This document shows positions 28,701-37,700 of a DNA stretch of 64,000 bases, in pieces. A model generated the notes under the pieces. The model was not told the origin of the DNA. It saw only the letters and a list, made by a program, of their open reading frames with translations, and did no database searches. The position numbers were made by a program, and so were the translations under genes. Origin of the DNA: Rostratula benghalensis (Eukaryota; Chordata; Aves; Charadriiformes; Rostratulidae); contig VXAI01000039.1 of assembly GCA_013399305.1 (NCBI GenBank), forward strand, positions 558,001-622,000, read 5' to 3'. Numbering within the stretch: the stretch's first letter is position 1; the number at the start of each line of letters is the position of its first letter.

Positions 28701-31700
28701 AGAAGTACACACTGACCCAATCCTTTCTTTCTTAAGTCATCAGCTGTCTCAAAACAGAACCAATGCTTGGAAGTCATTTATCAGTTCTTCGTATCCAGTG
28801 GAGTTCCAGTTTTCATTTCTCTCTTCTGTCCACTTCAACATAAACAGGCATGTCAACATTTGACTTCTTTGGGTCTTAACCCTGTTATGATCTTTTTCAT
28901 AAAGTACACATTGGATCAAAGAATGAGGTCCAGACAAGAAGCCTTCAGGACAGCCCTTCTCCAAATGGTGACAGGCCTGGTTCCCAGGACAGCTGTTTGT
29001 GGTGTGCAGGGACACTCCACCTAAGTTGAAGATGGGCGCTATTATTTTTGTGACTCAGCTTTCTGACAGCATATTTAGCTTGAAGGTTTGTAAATGGCAG
29101 TAAAGCTGGGTGTCCTAGAACAAAAACCCCTGAAAAAGCCCACCTTCAGTCCATAACTTCACTATTATAAAATATGGCTTATACTTTGTCCCCACAGTGT
29201 TGGAAAGCTACACAAGATCTTCAGTGGTTCCAGCTGCTGGAAGCACAAAGCACTCAGTTATACTCCTCTGATTAGAATGCAAAGACAACAAATGACTAAT
29301 TAGCTTTCTTACTCCTGGTAAGTTTATCAGAGAGTTAGTACATCCTTTCTATGTATAGCTTCCAGCTGCTCGCAAAACAGGCTTTTTGCTAGAGGACGTG
29401 GCAGAATCCTTCAGCCATATGTGTACCGGGATGAACACAAACAGCACCACATGGCTTCTACTGTCTGAAAACATTGCAGAGAAACCATCAGCCCTGAGGT
29501 TACACCTCATACTGTTTTTCCAGGACCTTTTTGCCTCTTTCTCTCTTTCCTTTAAAGCCCCATGGATGCCATGGACATCTGGAGTTTGGGACTGGGAGGA
29601 AGAAATCAGACTCTATAAACCACTTAAGCAAAATACAGACTTTCCAAAGCTACCAGGTGATTTTGAAAACATAATCCAACCCAGCCAGCTAAAAATGCTC
29701 CTGTGGCTTCCTTCACACCACCTCTGCAGGCTGTGGTTTGTCAGCAGGAACAGCAGAGGGAGGCTCACAGGGAGGAGTCGAGGGCTGAAGGATGGTTTCA
29801 GGAACACACCTTTGTGACTGCAGACAGTCTCTGGCAGGGCCAGGTGTAGGACACGCACAACACGTAGGCAGCTGGAAGCGCCCTGCCCAACGCCAGCCTC
29901 ACAATTTCACCCCTGTTACCTCCTGCCTCCTTGCCAAGCCTCTCTGAGAAGGCATTACACTCTTCTTGTATCTTGCATTCAGACTATATGAGACTCCTGT
30001 GTGCACAGGTGTGGGACACATTGTCTTCTACATCTGCACAGCACAAGACTACAAGAGCAAAGCCCACAGGGAGACCACATCCCTGCTGTATGACAGCTGT
30101 CCTCACTTCCCACCTGCTGTTCTCACCCACAGATGGCACCCCACCTTACTCTCAATCCTCTCTTGGTATGGGGTAAAAGCATTGAAGTATGAACCAAGCA
30201 AGTGCTCGTGTAACCTCCTCTGACTTCCAGCAATTGGAGTTTACTATATTCATCAAGGAGGCTGGGTTTTACAAGTGCGACTCCCAAATCTCGAGGTCTT
30301 CCTTTTGCGAACTGCTACCGCTCTTCACAGAAAGAGTGGAACCAACAGCAGCACTGAAACTGATAAGGTTCTGATAATTTTATTACGAAGAAGGAAGCAT
30401 ACAAAAACCGGGGCGGGGGGGGAGACAGTAAAGGACAGACCTAAGGAGGTGACATTCCCAGGAATACTGTTGGTCACAGGGTTGGGAACACTGTCCGTAG
30501 GTCAAGGCTGAGAAACTCAGAGTAACAGAGACAACGATTCCACAGGCACTAATGACTCTTACCAAGGTAACTGCTTCCCTGCCCAACACGTACAGTACTG
30601 CTTGCTCATTACTTTATTTAGCATGGCTACTTACAGGCTTAAATCAGTGGTTTTGGTTTAGTTATTAGCACTGCCTTCACTTTATAAAGCTGCCTGTGAT
30701 TACATCAAGGCAGGAATATAAGAGCAAGAAGTGAGGCCATTGTGACACCTCAGGGTGTCACTTCACACACAGTATGGCAGCTATTCCCCTTCACAGCTGT
30801 GAACACAGACACCTGCCCTTAGAAAAGCAAGCCCCTTCCCCACACAGCCACAGAAAGCCTTTCACTTCCCTGCCTCACTGTCTTTTGTCTAGAAGGGACA
30901 CAGCCACTCTGAGGAGACATAGGCAACTGGCATGAGCAGAGCCAGCAGCCAGCTGGAGAAGGCTCCTGGGAAGGGCTAGGCAAGCCAGAGAAGGCTTCAG
31001 TCTGACAAGCATCAGCTGCCAGAGAGAAGAATCCACCTTCAGATCCTGGAGGTAAACAAGTAAGGGCAGGTCTTCCAAAGAGGGAAGGCACCAAGACTTG
31101 TGAAAGAAACAGGAAAAAGGCACGTTCAGAAAACCCAGAAAGCCTGTTTTCTTCTTCAGGTAACTGCAGAGAGCTGTAAAGGCAGTCACTCGGCCAGGCT
31201 TGCTGGCCACTGGCAGCACAGAAGCCACAGCTGAGCCATGACTGCTGAGAAACCCCCCAAGGTCCACCATGCACACTCCAGCAAATGCCATAGCTACAGG
31301 ACAGCAGCTACAGCACAGGAAGGATACGTTAGACCCCAGGATGACACGCTGAGGATGGACTTCAACAGTGGCAGGAGGAATTAGGGAGATGGGTGTGGAG
31401 AGACTGGAATTGATGTGCTGGTACTATGCAGGGCAAACCTGTATTTCTGCCTGAGAAACCCCAAGCAAAGCCACTGCAATCTTGAAAGCTGTGGCAAAGG
31501 TTGATGGCAGCAAGCAGGGACAGCAGACCGGGGAAAAGGAAAACATAAGCCCTTCACTACAGTTCATCATAGTCATATGGAGGGGTTAACATAATCCTGT
31601 GGCAATTATTGAGCCAACCTTATAAACACAAAAGAAAAGGCAACCAGTGTCAAATTGACAGCTCCACTTAAAAACCATCACTTCCACCTCCTAGCACTGC

Positions 31701-34700
31701 AAGGAAGAGGTTTGTTTTTCTCCCTGCAGTGCTCCCCCAAACACAGTACCACTCTCTTCCCAGCTGCCTTAACACAGCCCCTTCCAGCATGCATGCTGGC
31801 AAATCACAACAGCTTTAAGGTGCAAAGACCCAGGAATGCCTACAGCCTGTCCTCGGGGCTCCAAGCTGCAAATCACTGTCCTAGGAAGTAAGGTTTTACT
31901 GTTAGAACTCCTGCTGCTCTCAATCCTGCAGATCACTGCTGTATGGATGTCCTTCTGCAGCAGGTGATCATATCAGAGCAGAGGGCTCAAAGTGAAGCAC
32001 CTCTAAGACCCTACAAGACAGAAAGCATTGCTTTACACCACACACACTGCCACGAGGACTTTCTCCTTTTTTTTTTTTGCCTCCAGACAGGAGCTATTTT
32101 GCCATCTTTTCACACTATTGGAGCAGTTTGCACAACAGAAGGCATTTAACCTTCATGTGGGCATTTTAGACTTTTTTCTAGACAGGAGGCTACACTTGTC
32201 CAGGTAGCTGGACTTGGCAGAGTCTCGGTTGTGGCAGCTGCAGGCTTTGACAAAGTAGCATGTGGTTTTCAAAAGCACTTGGTGTTCTCCTCACTTTGTT
32301 CCTGTTCATTTCAATCCTGCAGTGATTTGCATGGGAGCAGGACAAAGCCACATGTTCCTGAAAAACTACATCTGCACAGTGCAGGCTCAGTACAGCACCC
32401 CTGCCCTTGCTTTCAATGACATCCCCATCAGGTTCACAAATACTGCTTGAGGATACATTACTGCAAAGAAGCATGGTGACTGGGAAAGGGAGGTAGTCAA
32501 TGCAGTCCTATTAAACTTTCACTAAAGTTTCCTTATTAGTTTTTTCTACTGTGAGGTTTGAAAGGCATTCTGAGAAAAGGAGATACAAGCATCTGTACAC
32601 TGCTTCTTGGTGAGTTTATAGAGGCCAGCACCTGCTTAAGAGGCAGGTCAGGTGCTACACGGGTGAGCATTTCTTCACAGCTCTGCCATAAGAACAGCTA
32701 TCTTCTGCTAGCAGCCTGAAGCATCAAAAATATTTGATTTCTGAGGAGAAGTTTCACAAAGATCTTTGAGATAAATTCTCTCCAGTACAGTTTAAGGAAG
32801 ACTAACAGGCTGTTTCATTTCGACTGGGTCAACTTAATCAGAGACGTCAGGTCTTCCACAAGGTGCATAATGATGTCCACAGACAGAGCAAGGGACAACC
32901 ATACATCATGAGCCATGTAATAGTTACACTGGAAAACAAGCCAACCCCTTTTCCATCAGGAAAGTGGACATTCATCCTGAAGACCCTATAGACTCTTGAG
33001 AACCTTCAAGATCAAATACAGAATGTGTTGCATTCACCTTTACCAAACTCAGACTTTGCTGCCTCAAAACACATGCCTGCATGCTTTCATCCAAAGGAAA
33101 CATAAGATATTAAAGCAAGAGAAAAAAAAAAACCTCACTGAAGAAAAGCACTGGAACTGCCTTACTGAGAGTGAGAAGAGAGTTCTTGGAATTGCTGGGG
33201 AAGAGATTCCTTATTTCAGATGTCTATGCATAGATCTCCATCTATACAAAAACTGTCCAATAACTGCATATCTTTATCTGTGGTTGTGTCAAATAACACA
33301 TCTTGAAGACAAGAACAATGAAATTCCAGCAACAACAGCCAACCAAACTACTGAAATTTCTCCTGGAAGTTGGGACTCTCATAGTTACTTATATATTCAG
33401 CTTAATGAAAGGTTCGCTTTTGTCTAGCACAGACAACTACACTAACTACAAACTAGTTGGAGCATTCAGAAAATGTGCATCTATCGCCTCCAGATTCTTG
33501 ATTGCCCTCTCCCTTCACCTCACCACACACACACAGCTACCCACCCATCTTTTTGTAAGCCCATGTTTCAGCTTCAGCATAGTTGCAGGCAAGGGGAAGG
33601 TCATTAGTGCCAACAGCAGGGTTTCACACTCCTTCCAAGCCAGGCATGCAGACAGCTTTTATTTCTGTTGCACCTTCAGAAAGCCTCTGAATAGTAAACA
33701 TGATACAGGAATCACAGATGTGACCAAGAAGGATCCCAAATGAAAGGGGGAAAAGCCAGTCATTCTTACTGCAGCTCTGCCTTTCAAGACAAGCAACATT
33801 TAAATGGTCTCTTGGGTCTTCAGTAACACAGGCTGTACTGATTCTAAAATGCCAGTATCTTGCTTCTCTGCAACCACTCTTGCTTTCACCCCTCAAAGTG
33901 AACTCAAGAGAGAAATCTGGTTGTTGTAATAATATATGTATCTTTAGATAGAGCACTTCAGAGTTACATCTGAGAACACACTATAGCCATTTCAGGCTCA
34001 GACTATAAATTTCTTTACTGACAAGAGACCAGATTTCTACTGATCAAGGCTCTCTTAAAGAGCTTTATATCTCTCCTCACTTTAGGGCCTCCTAATCCTG
34101 CCATCTCAGAGAGTATTGGTAGAAGTCAGCTTTCATGTTCCAGACCATGCAAATTTTAAAACGGCCCGATATAAGTATCTGGCATACACAGAGCCCTCAG
34201 CCAAACAATTCAACACGATGGATGCATATTTAAGATACCTAAGGGAACATACTTTGATTTTATTTCTCATTTGACCATATACATACTGTTTCTAAATGAA
34301 GTAAATTTTAAATCCAGCCTTCAAATCTTGAAACCTAAAATCATCCTGAAGCCCAAACTGCACTAATTCAGCTCAGATGGACATATCACAACACATCGCT
34401 GGATGCTGCTGCAGTCACTGGTGAAGCCATACCAACTACCTCAAACAGCTTGTTCAGATCCTGTGAGCAATCAAAGGAGGGGAAAGGATAAGTATAAATG
34501 AACACACTGCACTCTGCAAGGGGTGGCCAGTTTAATAATCTGACTCTCTTTACAAATAACATTTACAATAGGTGCTGAAACTTTAATTGTGTCCTAATCC
34601 TTCCTTTATTATTTGTTTAGTTTGATGTCAGCTGCTGCAGGCCAGCATGGAAGGCCTGACTCTGCAACAGCCTCTCTGTCCCCCAGATTGCTCCATCCCT

Positions 34701-37700
34701 CAGCACTCTCCTTCCCAGCACATCCTCCCAGGCTTTGGCAAGACCAGTGCCTACAAGCAGGGCTGCCGTGCCTCTACTACATCTTTTACAGCACGGAGCT
34801 CTGGAGGTGCAGAGGAAAAGTGATGAATGCAAAGCAGGACTCTCCCACAGCACTCGGGAGCTGTCGCAATAGCTGCATGCCCAAACAGGGGGACAAAACT
34901 GTCTCAGATCCCCTGTGAAAAGCCTGCCTAGTGGAACCTCCTGGAATCACAGGTTTTAAAGCTTTTTTTTTTTTTTTTTTTAACATTTATTTCATTTCTT
35001 TTTTCACTCATGCAAAGAGGAGGAAGGCAGGTGAAAGTAACCATTCTCCTGACACTCTCATCCCACCTGTGGGCAGCTCTCAACATTACCTACTCAACGC
35101 AGCAGCCTATCTCCTCACCTGCAACCTGCTCACTGCCACAGCTGCTTCCAACAAACACTAGCCCTGCCACCTCTCCTCCTGAGCAGCCAGGGCTTCCTGG
35201 CTGACTCCTCACCCATCAGGAAAAGGCTAAAAGAGGAAGATCCATACAGACTGTCCTTTCAAGCAGGTCGCACATCTGAATTCTCAGCTGTTGCAGGGTT
35301 TGTGATTAACAGGCATGCCACAGGGAGCACCAAGGTCTCTGGTCACTGTAACCCTGTGCTGAAGTAAGGACAAGTGGATTTATGTTTGAAAAGAAAGGCT
35401 ATTGAGCTTAGAGAAGCCCAGGGTATCTGGATCATGTAGTAGGTTTTTTTGGTTTAGTGGGGTTTTGGGGTTGGTTTGGGGGGGGGGTTGGGTTGGTTTG
35501 GGGGTTTTTTTTGTTGCGTGTGTTTTTTTCTTGTTGGTGGTTTTGAGAGAGAGAGTGTGAACATAATGACATTTCTAGCCCTGCAGCTATGAGCAGATAG
35601 ATTCCACAATGCACACAGAAGCAATGCTACCCTGCACATTTGCATCCAGACAGGAAATCCGGTAAAAAAGTATGGTTTTGTCTGCTGTAGGTTACCAGAG
35701 GAAAGGTTTGAGGCAAATCTGACACCAGACATTTTCCTGTAACTCCCCTGAGACACTAATTACCAAAGGTATTCTCACTCCCAGAGTTCAAATGAAGTCC
35801 AAATTACTTGGAGAGAACAAATCTCTAGATCAGAAAAAAGTTGCACATCTCAGACTCAAGTATGTTCCTAAAGCTTTATAAATGGTTAAAAAACAGCTAG
35901 TTTTACACTCCTCTCTAATACAGCCCAAATCTGAAAAGAGCTTTTACCTTAGGTACCTGTGCATGTCTTTTGTTCCCCAAAATATGCACGTACATTCAGA
36001 TAAAATACAGTTATCTAAGATTCATCACTGGGCATCAAGACATCATGTCAGACCTGAAGAAAATCAATCCAAGTGAAATCACATGGCCAAAGTAGTCAAA
36101 ATTTCGTTAAGTTACAAAGAATAAATTTCTCATTTCTTAAAATTATCGCAGTACAAAATCATCACTTCCCATTAGAGACATTCTGTGTTATCATCTAATG
36201 CTCAGAAAATTAATGCAAACTCAAACTAATTTTCCAGAACAGTGGGTTCAATACTTCACAACTCAGATTGCTGAGTTGCTTCTCCTAAGGTATTGTCAGA
36301 GACTCTGGGGACACCCAAGTGCATAACAATGCAAGTGAAAATTAGGACAGGTCAGACAGAAGCTTTATTAACTACGGTCATGGTGACAGAACACTAGGAC
36401 AGTGTCTCTGCCCCTGCATCCTTGCCAAGTGACTGCAGAGACACAAACTATAGATGGTTTCAGGAGGAGGGAAGGGAAAAAAAAAAAAAAGGGAAAACAA
36501 TCATTACAATATTAACAAAGAGAGAGATATGGACTCCCAACATGGACTCCAACATTGCTTGATAACCACCCACAATTCAAAAAAAGGAATGAAACAGTAG
36601 ATAGCACGACAATGTGGGAAGATGCCTCTTGGTAGAGCCCATAGGAATGGCACACCTGGTATTACCCTAGCTCACTAGTGGTGAGTTAGAAACAATCACA
36701 GGCTGGTAGCTTTTAGTCAAAAGGTACGCCTTTTTAGTTAGGATAAACTTATTAGACATCTTAAATATTAATTTTACCCCCATAATGTAAAACCCAAGGA
36801 AAGGACACTTCCAGAAAGTAAGTCTCTATTGACTCATACTCATTCAGTGACACATATTGCCCCAGTCATTTCTGTTCCCCATAGAGGAGAGGCACAAGAG
36901 TCCCTTCACTGGTTGATATCCAGTGTCTGTATTACATCCACAAAGCTCAGCTGTGACAGTAAACATAACTTTTAATTAACACATTTCTTTCATTTTGAAT
37001 GATGCCCTTCTAAAGGGCTCCTCTAAGAGGAATTAGTGAGACACACTACTATGCCACCGTTAGATGTTTTTCTGAGTAGCATGGACAAGAAGCAAAACTG
37101 AATCCTCCTACTACAGATATGTGTAAATGGGTAGCAGAACAAGAGGGAAAAATATTTATTTGGAATACATAGTAAGGGAAGAAAGGGAAGCAAAGTCTTC
37201 AAAAGCACTCACTGCAAGTGGTAACAACTCTTCTCCCACCAGAAGTCATCAGTAAAACCTGCAAGCTTTTCAAGGAGAATGGGGTTAGATCCATGTCCAG
37301 TGCATTGTATAGTCCCAGAATTTTATTTGCAAGCAAACATCACTCTGGAAAATAACCACCTCTGAGTAAACAAAATGATCACATATCCTGAAAACATCAA
37401 TTGAAGCTTTTCAGCATACTGGCAGCATAAACCTCACGTACACATACACATAAAAAAAAAAAAAAAAGTGTGAGAAGTAAAAGATAGTTTCCTCTTAAGA
37501 GCACAGACCTGGGCAGCAGGAATGAGATAACTCCTCCCCTCTGAAGTCATCCAGCATTTTTATACAGCCTTCAAAAGTTTTAAGACTCCTTGTGTATTTT
37601 CATGTCCTGATGTTACCCTCAAAGCCACTCTGCAGGCTGTGGGTAAACATTTCTGAAGCCCAGAGGGGGCTCTCCAGAGGCTGCCTGGAGGGGACAATCA

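Noticed and set aside
33303..33743. 146-residue plus-strand frame in the large HERC3 intron
   Set aside because: No recognisable motif, unremarkable composition and no splice or promoter context. Long frames are expected by chance in 16 kb.
36355..36960. Possible second LTR-like stretch (agctttattaactacgg)
   Set aside because: Only a weak resemblance to an LTR end; no poly(A) signal, terminal TG/CA or target duplication could be identified.
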